From NCBI RefSeq assembly GCF_001886735.1, contig NZ_CP018076.1, positions 3,472,001 through 3,536,000 of the forward strand: DNA of 64,000 nucleotides, written 5' to 3'. The first letter of the stretch is position 1. Each line of letters opens with the position of its first letter. Source of the DNA: Sulfitobacter alexandrii (GTDB lineage: Bacteria > Pseudomonadota > Alphaproteobacteria > Rhodobacterales > Rhodobacteraceae). The translations under genes and the position numbers were made by a program. The notes beneath the pieces were generated by a model. That model ran no database searches, was not told the DNA's origin, and worked only from the letters and a program-made list of their open reading frames with translations. This document shows, one piece after another, positions 53,395 to 61,002 of this stretch.

Positions 53395-54015
53395 ATGACA
53401 CGCACACATCTTCCCGGCATCATTGCCATGGCCGCCATCGTCGTGGCCTCGAACATTCTCGTCCAGTTCCTGTTCGGCCAATGGCTGACCTGGGGCGCCT
53501 TCACCTATCCGCTGGCCTTTTTCGTTACCGACATCATGAACCGGGTCTACGGCGCCAGCGCCGCCCGTCGCGTGGTTATGGTAGGCTTTGTCGTCGGCCT
53601 GGCCTGCTCGCTCGTCGGGACACAGATCATGGGCGAATTCGGGCCGCTGGTCACACTGCGCGTTGCCATCGGCTCCGCCGTCGCGTTTCTGGCAGCGCAG
53701 ATGATTGATGTTTCGATCTTCGCGGCCCTGCGCGGCGGCACCTGGTGGCGGGCCCCGCTGGTCAGCACCCTGATCGGAAGCAGCATCGACACCGCGCTGT
53801 TCTTTACCATCGCCTTTTCGACCAGCCTCAGCTTCCTTCACCCGGCCACGAATGTGTCCTGGGCGTCGGAACCGCTTCCCCTGCTGGGCGCGGGGCCGGT
53901 CGTACCGCTCTGGGTGTCACTGGCAGTCGCGGATTGGGCGGTGAAACTGTCCATCGCGCTTGTCGCCCTGATCCCCTTCCGCATCGTCACGGCAAGGCTG
54001 ATGCGGTCGGCCTGA
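53395..54015 (+). CDS. yhhQ: Queuosine precursor transporter (YhhQ family)
   Basis: A 206-residue polytopic membrane protein of the VUT_1/YhhQ family, which imports preQ0 or preQ1 for queuosine synthesis. Family features are the ASNILVQF start, TWGAFTYPLAFFVTDIMNRVYGASAAR (read across helices 1 and 2), and the GSSIDTALFFTIAF segment in the last third. Six helices are visible. ATG 53395 has no strong ribosome site; a hairpin and A-rich tract lie upstream. Placed after the phytase-like gene with a 93-base gap. Confidence 0.9.
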   Translation: MTRTHLPGIIAMAAIVVASNILVQFLFGQWLTWGAFTYPLAFFVTDIMNRVYGASAARRVVMVGFVVGLACSLVGTQIMGEFGPLVTLRVAIGSAVAFLAAQMIDVSIFAALRGGTWWRAPLVSTLIGSSIDTALFFTIAFSTSLSFLHPATNVSWASEPLPLLGAGPVVPLWVSLAVADWAVKLSIALVALIPFRIVTARLMRSA

Positions 54016-54176
54016 CCCGGCGGCTTGAGGTAGGCCGTCCGAAAAACCCGGCGCGACGGCCCCCATGTATAAAAATGAAGCCCGTGTGGCGGGGCCGCGC
54101 GGGCGGATCACACGCTCCGCAAGAAATCGCTTTGCGTTTGCAGAAACCTGTGCAACCCTCAAGGTGAGTTCAACAA

Positions 54177-54191
54177 ATGAAAAGGAGGTGA
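54177..54191 (+). CDS. Possible 4-codon upstream ORF overlapping the super-Shine-Dalgarno
   Basis: ATG AAA AGG AGG TGA reads Met-Lys-Arg-Arg-stop and includes the whole AGGAGG core. Tandem AGG codons are rare codons and known to slow ribosomes in E. coli. Four codons can occur by chance, and no ribosome site is evident before it, so this is weakly supported. Confidence 0.2.
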   Translation: MKRR

Positions 54192-54196
54192 TCCAG
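54181..54196 (+). promoter_or_regulatory. Extended Shine-Dalgarno, 16-base complement of the 16S rRNA 3' end
   Basis: AAAGGAGGTGATCCAG is the exact complement of the conserved 16S tail CTGGATCACCTCCTTT, well beyond the usual 4-7 base match. Its AGGAGG core ends 7 bases before the GTG at 54196, the usual spacing. The last base is shared with that start codon. Confidence 0.8.
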
Positions 54197-54252
54197 TGTC
54201 AAGAAAGGTATTGGAGCGAGGTGTCGGAACAGCTCGGAGAACCTCCTGCTAG
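54196..54252 (+). CDS. 18-residue leader peptide
   Basis: Translation from GTG 54196 gives MSRKVLERGVGTARRTSC and a TAG stop. Codon use (AGA, AAG, GTA, TTG, CGA, AGA) is unlike the GC3-rich neighbouring genes and includes Arg codons that are rare in this genome type. The last codons overlap the first anti-Shine-Dalgarno tract (54242-54247), so a ribosome on the ORF would occupy it. No homolog is recognised. It could be a regulatory leader peptide or only the footprint of ribosome binding. Confidence 0.5.
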   Translation: MSRKVLERGVGTARRTSC

Positions 54253-54335
54253 GGCAGCCCCTGACAGAAGAGATTCCGAGTGGACTGATGGTCTAACCGA
54301 CCCACCTCCTCAATCCATTCGCCAAAGCTACGATT

Positions 54336-54363
54336 GGGCCGCTCCTGCCGGGGCGGCCCTTTT
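54336..54363 (+). terminator. Intrinsic terminator between the leader RNA and arfB
   Basis: GGGCCGC (54336-54342) pairs with GCGGCCC (54353-54359), extended by T-G and C-G pairs inside. TTTT follows at 54360-54363. It ends 40 bases before the arfB start, so it would be an attenuator unless arfB has its own promoter in the last 40 bases. Confidence 0.8.
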
Positions 54364-54403
54364 CGATGTTCAAATCCCGCCCGCCAGATGCGAGAATGCG
54401 AAA

Positions 54404-54826
54404 ATGCTCAGGATCACCGACAAGGTCGCCATTCAGGACTGGGAAATCACCGAAAGCTTCGTACGCTCCTCGGGGCCCGGCGGGCAGAACGTGAACAAGG
54501 TCGCCACCGCGGTCGAACTGAGGTTCGAGGCCGCGACGTCCCCGTCCCTCACCGGCCCCGTCAAGACACGCCTGCGTCGGCTGGCGGGCCGACGCTGGAC
54601 GAACGAAGGTGCCCTGATCCTGCAATGCGACGAAACCCGCAGCCAGGCGCGCAACCGCGACATCGCGCGGGACCGCCTGGCAGAGCTGATCAGGAAGGCT
54701 CTCACGCCTCCCAAGCGCCGGATCCCGACCCGCCCGACGCTGGGATCAAAGAAGCGGCGGCTGAAGTCAAAGAAGGTGCGAGGCGAGGTGAAAGCCCTGC
54801 GCGGGAAGGTCGATCCGAACGACTAA
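54404..54826 (+). CDS. arfB: Alternative ribosome-rescue factor ArfB (YaeJ)
   Basis: A 140-residue release-factor-like peptidyl-tRNA hydrolase that frees ribosomes stalled without a stop codon. The catalytic GGQ is at residues 26-28 (SSGPGGQNVNKVATAVELRF, the class I RF domain 3 pattern). The C-terminal basic tail (about 112-132, KKRRLKSKKVRGEVKALRGK) would sit in the empty mRNA channel. Normal family length from ATG 54404; a longer in-frame ATG at 54065 is rejected. The ribosome site is weak, and an attenuator-like leader precedes it, so tight control is likely. It converges with cobF by a 4-base overlap. Confidence 0.94.
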   Translation: MLRITDKVAIQDWEITESFVRSSGPGGQNVNKVATAVELRFEAATSPSLTGPVKTRLRRLAGRRWTNEGALILQCDETRSQARNRDIARDRLAELIRKALTPPKRRIPTRPTLGSKKRRLKSKKVRGEVKALRGKVDPND

Positions 54827-55572
54827 TGTCGGCGCAGGATGTAGATGTCCATGATCCATCCGTGCCGCTCTCGTGCTTCGGCCCGCATCCGCACGATCCG
54901 TTCAGACACGTCGGCCAACGGCCCCGCACACGTAATCTCCTCGGCCATGCCGACGTAAGCCCCCCACCAGATGTGCAGGCCGGCCGGATCAAGAGCTGTG
55001 AAGGCGCAATCGCCGTCCAGCATCACGGCGAGCGTGTCGACGCCAACGGGCCAGCCTTCGTTGCGCAACCTCCGCCCAGTCGTCACCAGAAAGGGTGCCC
55101 CGATTTCGTTGATCGGGATGGCATGGGTCGCCGTGAGCGCCTGAAGCGAGGTGATACCGGGGATTACCGCGACCCGCGGCGCGGGTCGCAACCGGGCGGC
55201 GATCCGCAGCGTGCTGTCATAGAGCGAAGGATCGCCCCAGACCAACAGCGCAATGCGGGAAGCCTCCGGGTATTCCGCCATTGCAGCTTTCCAGGCGCCC
55301 GCGATCTCGTCATGCCAGTCATCCACCCTCTGCCGGTAGTCCGCGGTGCGTTCGTCCCGCACCGGCAGATCGAATTCGACGATGCGCGTGCCCTTTCCTG
55401 TGAGCACCTCGTCGCAAATCGCGCGCCGCAACTCCGCCAGGTCGGCCTTTCCGGGCCCCTTCCTCGGGATCAGGATCATGTCCTGAGCATTCATCGCGCG
55501 GATGGCTTGCAGCGTCAGGTGCTCCGGGTTGCCGGTGCCGATGCCGATCAGGGTCAGGTCGATTGCACTCAT
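54823..55572 (-). CDS. cobF: Precorrin-6A synthase (deacetylating)
   Basis: A 249-residue SAM-dependent methyltransferase of the cobalamin pathway. It methylates C-1 of precorrin-5 with loss of acetate to give precorrin-6A. The N-terminal LTLIGIGTGNPEHLTLQA is the methylase nucleotide loop, and VWGDPSLYDSTLR and VIPGITSLQALTA are typical of the tetrapyrrole methylase fold. ATG 55572 overlaps the stop of the DUF1636 gene by 4 bases. This is the last gene of the minus-strand cob run. Aerobic (late cobalt insertion) pathway. Confidence 0.95.
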   Translation of the reverse strand: MSAIDLTLIGIGTGNPEHLTLQAIRAMNAQDMILIPRKGPGKADLAELRRAICDEVLTGKGTRIVEFDLPVRDERTADYRQRVDDWHDEIAGAWKAAMAEYPEASRIALLVWGDPSLYDSTLRIAARLRPAPRVAVIPGITSLQALTATHAIPINEIGAPFLVTTGRRLRNEGWPVGVDTLAVMLDGDCAFTALDPAGLHIWWGAYVGMAEEITCAGPLADVSERIVRMRAEARERHGWIMDIYILRRH

Positions 55573-55871
55573 CCCGGTATCCGCGCGATGGCTTTCATCC
55601 GCAGATCGCCCAGAACACGCGCGTCGGCAAACGTCCCGTCGGCGGAATCGGCGTATAGCGCGGCAAAGCGGCGAAGGTCGCCGATGTCTTCTGTCGTGAT
55701 ATCGCCGAACAGGTAGGCGACCTTGCCCGCGTCCCGGAAGGCGACGGTCTGCGGCCGGGTGCAGCCCGACATGCAATCGATCCGCCGCACGGTCTCGGAA
55801 GGCAGATCCCGTCGCACCGCCTCGAGCAGCGCAGGACCATCGGGGCATGATCCGCAGACGTACACCGTCAT
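55569..55871 (-). CDS. DUF1636 family protein in the cob cluster
   Basis: A 100-residue protein with Cys6, Cys9, Cys33 and Cys37 (VCGSC and DCMSGC). This CX2C-CX3C pattern is like thioredoxin-fold [2Fe-2S] ferredoxins. DUF1636 genes are often found in cobalamin clusters; the role is not known, and electron transfer to a cob enzyme such as CobG or a cobalt reductase is a reasonable inference. Coupled on both sides by 4-base overlaps to cobA (upstream) and cobF (downstream). ATG 55871 is the only suitable start. Confidence 0.85.
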   Translation of the reverse strand: MTVYVCGSCPDGPALLEAVRRDLPSETVRRIDCMSGCTRPQTVAFRDAGKVAYLFGDITTEDIGDLRRFAALYADSADGTFADARVLGDLRMKAIARIPG

Positions 55872-56596
55872 GTGCCCGGCTCCGCGAGTGCCCCGTAGAA
55901 GATCAGCGCCGGCGTCGTGCTGGTCGTCGTCTCGAGGTAGGTGGCAAGCGTGGACAGGGTGAACCACTGAACCTTCTCCGCAGGGGTCGAGACCGCTTCG
56001 GCCAGAAGCGCGGGGGTGTCCGGCGACATGCCATGTTCCAGCAGGCGCGTGGCGAGGCCGGGAAAGGTCCGCTTGCCCATGTAGATTACCGTCGTGGCGA
56101 GAGGATCGGCGAGAGCCGCCATGTTCACGTCCGCTGGAAGCTCACCCGTCACGTCCGCGCCGGTGATGAATTGAACGCGCCGCGCCGTCAGTCGCCGGGT
56201 CAGCGGAATGCCCGCGGCGGCGGCCGCAGCGGAGGCGGACGTGACGCCGGGAATGATCTCGAATGGGATGCCCGCGGCACGCAGGGCCGTGATCTCTTCC
56301 TCCAGTCGGCCAAACATGCCGCTGTCGCCGGATTTCAGCCGGACAACACGCATTCCCGCTGCCGCGTGATCGACCAAGACCCGGCTCACGTGATCCTGCT
56401 TGGGGGACGCGCGACCGGCGCGTTTTCCCACGCCGATCAAGTCGGCATCGGCATTTGCATGCTCAAGGATCGGGCCGGAGCTGAGGTCGTCGAACAGGAT
56501 CACTTCCGCCGTCCGAAGCCGGTCCACCGCCTTGACGGTCAGAAGCTCAGGATCACCGGGCCCGGACGACACGAAGGAAACGAAGCCGCTCATCAT
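55868..56596 (-). CDS. cobA: Uroporphyrinogen-III C-methyltransferase
   Basis: A 242-residue SUMT that uses two SAM to convert uroporphyrinogen III to precorrin-2, the branch point to cobalamin and siroheme. The SAM-binding start is FVSSGPGDPELLTVKAV. Family motifs are RLKSGDSGMFGR and EIIPGVTSASAAAAAAGIPLT, with the PLTRR Arg and the VIYMGKRT segment. The catalytic and binding residues look intact. It is coupled to DUF1636 by a 4-base overlap, and its ATG overlaps the cobB stop region. Confidence 0.95.
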   Translation of the reverse strand: MMSGFVSFVSSGPGDPELLTVKAVDRLRTAEVILFDDLSSGPILEHANADADLIGVGKRAGRASPKQDHVSRVLVDHAAAGMRVVRLKSGDSGMFGRLEEEITALRAAGIPFEIIPGVTSASAAAAAAGIPLTRRLTARRVQFITGADVTGELPADVNMAALADPLATTVIYMGKRTFPGLATRLLEHGMSPDTPALLAEAVSTPAEKVQWFTLSTLATYLETTTSTTPALIFYGALAEPGT

Positions 56597-57915
56597 CCAT
56601 CCCCGATCATGTGAAAGAACGTGCCGGTGGCAACGCCGCCCCCATCGAAACGGCGCACTGAACCGGTTTCGGGCACCTCCAGATCGTTGCTGTCGGTGAT
56701 CCGCGCCAGCGGTTCATCCGGTTCATCGAGAATGGTCGCATAATGGAACTCGTGGCCGCGCAGACGGCCCCGTATGGTTTGCCCGGGGATGGCGGCATTC
56801 AGATCCGCCTTGCGGTATCCCAGGTGCATCTTTCGCTTGGCAAAGGAGGTTTCAAGGCCCAGGAGCCCCGCCATTTCGTGCCGCGTGCCGTCCTTGTCCA
56901 CCAAGCCGGCGCCCATCGCCATGTACCCGCCACACTCTCCATGAACCGGGCGCGTCTTCGCGAACGACTGCAGGCTGTGACGGAACCGATCCGCCGCCGC
57001 CAGCGCGCCGGCATGCAGTTCGGGATAGCCTCCCGGCAACCAGCAGACATCGGCGTCCGGGTCCGGCCCCTCGTCCGCCAAGGGCGAGAACGGCACGACC
57101 TCGGCCCCGGCAGTACGCCACCCGGCGAGCAGATGCGGATAGACAAAGGCGAAGGCATTGTCCTGCGCCAGCGCGATCCGTTGGCCGGGCGGCTGGATGG
57201 CCGCAGGGGGCGGTGCGCTGTGAAGGGTTCCTGCCGCCGCCGCGCGCAACGCATCGAGGTCCACATGGCCCGCGATGAACTCCGCCGCTTCCGACAGGAT
57301 CTGCGGCAGATTTTCCTGCTCGCCCGCCTGCACGAGGCCAAGGTGACGCTCTGGCAACTCGATTCCGTTCTGCCTTGGCAGAGAGCCGAGCACCCTTATG
57401 CCGACCTCGTCCATGCCCGCGCGTACCAGCGTTTCGTGCCGGGGCGAGGCCACGCGGTTCAACACGACCCCGGCCAGTGACACGTCCGGGCGCATGTCGC
57501 GGAATCCCCGCGCGGTCGCGGCCACTGATTGCGCCGCGCCGGAAACGTCCAGCACCAGCACCACCGGCCAGCCCATGTGCGCCGCGATGTCGGCGCTCGC
57601 GCCGTTGCCGCAGGCGCCCGGAACCGCGACACCGTCGAACAGGCCCATCGATCCTTCGGCGAGGACCAGATCGGCACCACGCGCGTTGCCCACCAGACCG
57701 TCGATGACCGCGCGGTCCATTGACCAGCTGTCGAGATTGAAGGACGCCAGACCAGACGCGGCCGTATGGAACGCAGGATCAATATAGTCCGGGCCGCTCT
57801 TGAAGGGCTGCACGTTCACCCCCCGCGCGCGGAAGGCTGCCAGCAGCCCCAGCATCAGCGTCGTCTTGCCGGTACCCGACGACGGAGCGGATATCATCAG
57901 GCCGGGTGGAATCAT
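56593..57915 (-). CDS. cobB: Cobyrinate a,c-diamide synthase (hydrogenobyrinate type)
   Basis: A 440-residue ATP- and glutamine-dependent amidase acting on the a and c carboxylates of hydrogenobyrinic acid. The N-terminal dethiobiotin-synthetase-like P-loop is at residues 12-19 (SSGTGKTT). The C-terminal class I glutamine amidotransferase domain has Cys328 in [12 protein letters not shown] and His in [13 protein letters not shown] 57915 ([11 protein letters not shown]) is the start; the longer frame to 58146 is rejected. It overlaps cobM by 4 bases. Confidence 0.94.
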   Translation of the reverse strand: MIPPGLMISAPSSGTGKTTLMLGLLAAFRARGVNVQPFKSGPDYIDPAFHTAASGLASFNLDSWSMDRAVIDGLVGNARGADLVLAEGSMGLFDGVAVPGACGNGASADIAAHMGWPVVLVLDVSGAAQSVAATARGFRDMRPDVSLAGVVLNRVASPRHETLVRAGMDEVGIRVLGSLPRQNGIELPERHLGLVQAGEQENLPQILSEAAEFIAGHVDLDALRAAAAGTLHSAPPPAAIQPPGQRIALAQDNAFAFVYPHLLAGWRTAGAEVVPFSPLADEGPDPDADVCWLPGGYPELHAGALAAADRFRHSLQSFAKTRPVHGECGGYMAMGAGLVDKDGTRHEMAGLLGLETSFAKRKMHLGYRKADLNAAIPGQTIRGRLRGHEFHYATILDEPDEPLARITDSNDLEVPETGSVRRFDGGGVATGTFFHMIGDG

Positions 57916-58697
57916 TCCGCCGTCTCCGGGAAACGGGGGTCCGTGCCCACTGGCCTGAAGCGACGATCGTAATCTTCCGCGTAGAGCCGGCTCTCTGCAA
58001 AATCCTCGGCCCCGATGGCATGGCCGACAAGGATGAGGGCAGTGCGCTCCATCTCTTCTCCGATGGCGGTCTGCAACGTGGCGAGTGTCGCCCGCACGAC
58101 CCGTTGATCCGGCCAGCTGGCGCGCCAGACGACAGCCACGGGGCAATCCGCGCCATAATGCGGCGTCAGCTCGGTCACGACCCGGTCCAGCACATGGACC
58201 GACAGGTGGATCGCGAGCGTCGCCCCGGTACGGGCAAAGTTTTCCAGTGTCTCTCCTTCGGGCATGGCCGTCGCGCGGCCGGAAGTGCGGGTCAGCACAA
58301 CCGATTGCACGACGCCCGGAAGGGTCAGTTCAGCGTTCAGCGCCGCGGCAGCGGCGGCAAAGGAAGGTACCCCCGGGGTCACGTCGTAGGGGATGTCCAG
58401 CGCGCGCAAACGGCGCAGCTGTTCCCCCATCGCCGACCAGACCGACAGGTCGCCGGAGTGCAGACGCGCCACATCGTGCCCTGCGGCATGAGCGCGGGCG
58501 ATTTCCTCCATGATGTCGTCCAACGACATCCGGGCGGTGTTGACGATACGCGCACCTTCGGGGCAATGGGCCAGCAGCGCTTCGGGCACCAGCGACCCCG
58601 CGTACAGGCATACCGGACACGCCGCGATCAGGTCGCGCCCCCGCAAGGTGATCAGGTCGGCGGCCCCCGGCCCTGCCCCGATGAAATGAACCGTCAT
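57912..58697 (-). CDS. cobM: Precorrin-4 C11-methyltransferase
   Basis: A 261-residue SAM-dependent enzyme that methylates C-11 of precorrin-4 to precorrin-5. The start [17 protein letters not shown] is the methylase loop. [17 protein letters not shown] and [20 protein letters not shown] are typical of CobM. Start ATG 58697 has GAGAGGA about 5 bases upstream; the frame extends to 58766 but without family similarity. It follows cobE by 10 bases and overlaps cobB. Confidence 0.95.
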   Translation of the reverse strand: MTVHFIGAGPGAADLITLRGRDLIAACPVCLYAGSLVPEALLAHCPEGARIVNTARMSLDDIMEEIARAHAAGHDVARLHSGDLSVWSAMGEQLRRLRALDIPYDVTPGVPSFAAAAAALNAELTLPGVVQSVVLTRTSGRATAMPEGETLENFARTGATLAIHLSVHVLDRVVTELTPHYGADCPVAVVWRASWPDQRVVRATLATLQTAIGEEMERTALILVGHAIGAEDFAESRLYAEDYDRRFRPVGTDPRFPETAE

Positions 58698-58707
58698 GCT
58701 ATTCCTC

Positions 58708-59076
58708 TCAACTTTCCGCCAACGCAGCCGTGGCCATACCATCGCGTGACACGACACGCGGTGCAACCAGACGGGCCTGTGGACCGGCGGCGGCCAGCGC
58801 AGCCGCTTCTGCCAGAGACCCTGTGCCGAACCTGTCCTGTATCCGCTCTGACTGGGTGGGCGTTATCATCTGGCCCAGGTCTTCGACAGTCACCCCGAGG
58901 CCCGGCACGCCAAGAACCTGGGCGAACTCGCGAAAAACGGCCTCCCGAGCCTTGGCGGCTTCCGTTACCACCGCGTCGATCCGGACGTCATCTGACACGT
59001 CCAGCACCTGCTGCAGCGCATCCTGAAGGCTGGCCAGATCGGCCGCCGCGCGAAATCCGATACCCACGACCTTCAT
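58708..59076 (-). CDS. cobE: Cobalamin biosynthesis protein CobE (CbiG C-terminal type)
   Basis: A 122-residue protein matching the C-terminal domain of CbiG. The N-terminal [19 protein letters not shown] is the family start, and the C-terminal [21 protein letters not shown] is the other conserved part. CobE binds hydrogenobyrinic-type intermediates, and its exact step is still debated. ATG 59076 overlaps the cobL stop by 4 bases. Confidence 0.92.
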   Translation of the reverse strand: MKVVGIGFRAAADLASLQDALQQVLDVSDDVRIDAVVTEAAKAREAVFREFAQVLGVPGLGVTVEDLGQMITPTQSERIQDRFGTGSLAEAAALAAAGPQARLVAPRVVSRDGMATAALAES

Positions 59077-60254
59077 AGCGTCACGCTCCATTGAACCACC
59101 GGGCGCAGCGGTTGCCAGCCGCGCATCCGCCCCAGCGGAGCGGCCTCGGCCAGTTCGATGCGAAGCAGGCTCCCGCCTTTCTCGGCCTGAAGCCGGGCGA
59201 ACCGCGCTTCGGTTTCCAGCGTGACACCGTTGGCAACCAACCGGGTGCCACCCGGCAACTGCGAGAACAGGCTGTCGAAAAGCGCATCGCTGCCGCCCCC
59301 TCCCACAAAGACGGCGTCGGGCGCGGTTCGGTCCCCGATCATGCCTGCCGCATCCCCGTGATGCACCGCAAGACGGTGAGCGATGCCGAAACGATCCGCG
59401 TTGGACGCGATGTTTTCGACCCGCGCCGCGTGCTTTTCAAACGCCTCTGCGCGGCCGCCCGCCAGACACCACTCCACCGAAATGGAGCCGGAGCCGGCCC
59501 CGATGTCCCACAGTGTTTCACCGGGGCGCGGGCCAAGCGCGGACAGGGTCAGCGCGCGCACGGGGCGCTTCGTGATCTGCCCATCATTCGCAAAGAGATC
59601 GTCCGGCAGGCCGGAACTGCGCGGCAGGCCGACATCTTCGGGCAGTGCCACTGCCACCGCGACCGGAGCGGAAATATCGGCAATGTCGAACATAGCTGCC
59701 GTCGTCTCGCGCATCCGCTGCTCTGCGCCGCCCATGCGTTCGCAGACCGTGAGCCGCGCCGCACCCGCACCTTCGGCGGTCAACCATCGTGCCAGCTCCG
59801 CGGGTGCCGCGCCATCCCGCACAAGGCAAATCATACGGCGGCGCGGCGCGAGGACGCCCCGCAACTGGGCGATCGGCGCGGCGTGCAGACCGTGGCACGT
59901 CACGTCTTCCAAGCGCCAGCCAAGGGCGCCCGCCACAAGCGAAAAGGTAGAGGCGGCGGGCAGCACGCGCCACTCACCCGGCGCCAGATGCGACGACAAG
60001 CTGCCACCGGCACCGAACCAGAACGGATCCCCGGAAGCCAGCACCACGACCTGTCGCCCCCGGACCTCGAGCACGGGGTCGATCGCGAAAGGTACGGGCC
60101 ACGCCCGGCCCCGCTCACGCGCGCCGGCGAGTTCGAGGTGCCTCGGACCGCCAAAGATGACCTCGGCGGCGTCGATCGCAGCCCGACTTGCGGGGGGCAG
60201 TTGCGCTGCGCTATCGTGCGGCATCCCCACGATACTGAGCCACGGATCACCCAT
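59073..60254 (-). CDS. cobL: Precorrin-6Y C5,15-methyltransferase (decarboxylating)
   Basis: A 393-residue fusion. Residues 1-200 are the CbiE-like methylase (GDPWLSIVGMPHD, VLASGDPFWFGAGG). Residues about 205-393 are the CbiT-like decarboxylating methylase (LWDIGAGSGSISVEWCLAGGRAEAFE split over motif I and II; FVGGGGSDALFDSL). It methylates C-5 and C-15 of precorrin-6B and removes the acetate carboxyl. The start is ATG 60254 or 60257; AAGGA lies 8 or 5 bases upstream. Both overlap the start of the divergent cobK at 60256. Confidence 0.94.
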   Translation of the reverse strand: MGDPWLSIVGMPHDSAAQLPPASRAAIDAAEVIFGGPRHLELAGARERGRAWPVPFAIDPVLEVRGRQVVVLASGDPFWFGAGGSLSSHLAPGEWRVLPAASTFSLVAGALGWRLEDVTCHGLHAAPIAQLRGVLAPRRRMICLVRDGAAPAELARWLTAEGAGAARLTVCERMGGAEQRMRETTAAMFDIADISAPVAVAVALPEDVGLPRSSGLPDDLFANDGQITKRPVRALTLSALGPRPGETLWDIGAGSGSISVEWCLAGGRAEAFEKHAARVENIASNADRFGIAHRLAVHHGDAAGMIGDRTAPDAVFVGGGGSDALFDSLFSQLPGGTRLVANGVTLETEARFARLQAEKGGSLLRIELAEAAPLGRMRGWQPLRPVVQWSVTL

Positions 60255-60255
60255 C

Positions 60256-61002
60256 ATGAACATCCTTCTGCTGGGCGGCACGACCGAGGCAAGCGAGATG
60301 GCCCTGACGCTGGCGCGGGCCGGGATCGACGCGACGTTCTCCTACGCCGGAAGAACCAAGGCGCCCGTGGCCCAGCCCCTGCCCCAACGGACGGGCGGCT
60401 TTGGCGGCGTGGCGGGGTTGGAAAGCTATCTGCACGATCACGCCATCACGCACGTGATCGACGCGACCCATCCTTTTGCCGCGGGCATGAGCCGGAATGC
60501 CCACGCGGCCTGCGTCAGCACGGGCACCCCCCTGATGCGGCTGGAGCGACCTGCCTGGCAGCCCGGTCCCGGAGACGACTGGCGGTTCGTCCCGACCGTG
60601 GAGGATCTGCCCGGCGCGCTGCCGGACGCACCCTGCCGGGCGTTTCTTGCCATCGGCAAGCAACAGATCGGCCTGTTCGCAGGCCGCCCGCAACATCATT
60701 ACATGCTGCGGCTCGTCGACCCGCCAGACGCACCGTTGCCGTTGCCCGACACCACGATCGTCATCGCGCGCGGCCCCTTCACGGCACAGGGCGATACCGC
60801 CCTGATGCAAGAACACCGTATCACGCATGTTCTTTGCAAGAATGCCGGGGGCAGCGGCGCCCGTGCCAAACTGGATGCCGCGCGCGCGCTCGGGTTGCCG
60901 GTGATCATGGCGCACCGGCCCCTTCTTCCCGGCGACACCGTCGCGCATGACGTGGAAAAGGTGATGAACTGGCTGGGTCACGACGCGGAGCGCGGCGTGT
61001 AG
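60256..61002 (+). CDS. cobK: Precorrin-6A reductase
   Basis: A 248-residue NADPH-dependent reductase that makes precorrin-6B from precorrin-6A. It starts with MNILLLGGTTEASEMALTLA, the nucleotide-binding loop. HVIDATHPFAAGMSRNAHAAC and LCKNAGGSGARAKLDAAR are the family's conserved parts. It is the only plus-strand gene in the cob region. Its start overlaps the cobL start, and its last 25 bases overlap the end of cobJ. It therefore needs a promoter inside cobL, and transcripts of the cobG-J genes would be antisense to it if they read through. Confidence 0.94.
   Translation: MNILLLGGTTEASEMALTLARAGIDATFSYAGRTKAPVAQPLPQRTGGFGGVAGLESYLHDHAITHVIDATHPFAAGMSRNAHAACVSTGTPLMRLERPAWQPGPGDDWRFVPTVEDLPGALPDAPCRAFLAIGKQQIGLFAGRPQHHYMLRLVDPPDAPLPLPDTTIVIARGPFTAQGDTALMQEHRITHVLCKNAGGSGARAKLDAARALGLPVIMAHRPLLPGDTVAHDVEKVMNWLGHDAERGV

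Larger units (their letters stand above)
54160..54363 (+). ncRNA. Candidate leader RNA or small mRNA upstream of arfB
   Basis: The 3' end is set by the intrinsic terminator; the 5' end is approximate, since no clear promoter is visible. The RNA would contain a 16-base exact complement of the typical bacterial 16S rRNA 3' end (AAAGGAGGTGATCCAG) as ribosome site for an 18-codon ORF. CCTCCT follows at 54242-54247 and CACCTCCT at 54303-54310, which can pair with the ribosome site by 7 and 8 bases. A further CTCCT lies inside the terminator loop. Three CTCCT elements recall alphaproteobacterial anti-SD small RNAs (CcsR/Cuckoo type). Either a ribosome-sensing attenuator for arfB or a separate RNA fits. 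Confidence 0.55.
54016..54403. other. 388-base intergenic region with riboregulatory features before arfB
   Basis: This gap between yhhQ and arfB holds, in order, a GC-rich hairpin after yhhQ (GGCCGTC...GACGGCC), an AT-rich stretch at about 54065-54075, the super-Shine-Dalgarno with its mini-ORF, two anti-Shine-Dalgarno tracts, and an intrinsic terminator. It also has an uninterrupted reading frame into arfB from 54065, which I do not take as coding. Confidence 0.8.

Noticed and set aside
54181..54196. A fragment of a 16S rRNA gene
   Set aside because: Only the 16 bases match, in reverse complement, and the flanks do not resemble rRNA; spacing to GTG fits a ribosome site.
54065..54403. In-frame N-terminal extension of arfB from ATG 54065
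   Set aside because: It would run through the leader with its terminator and the super-Shine-Dalgarno, and ArfB proteins are about 140 residues long.
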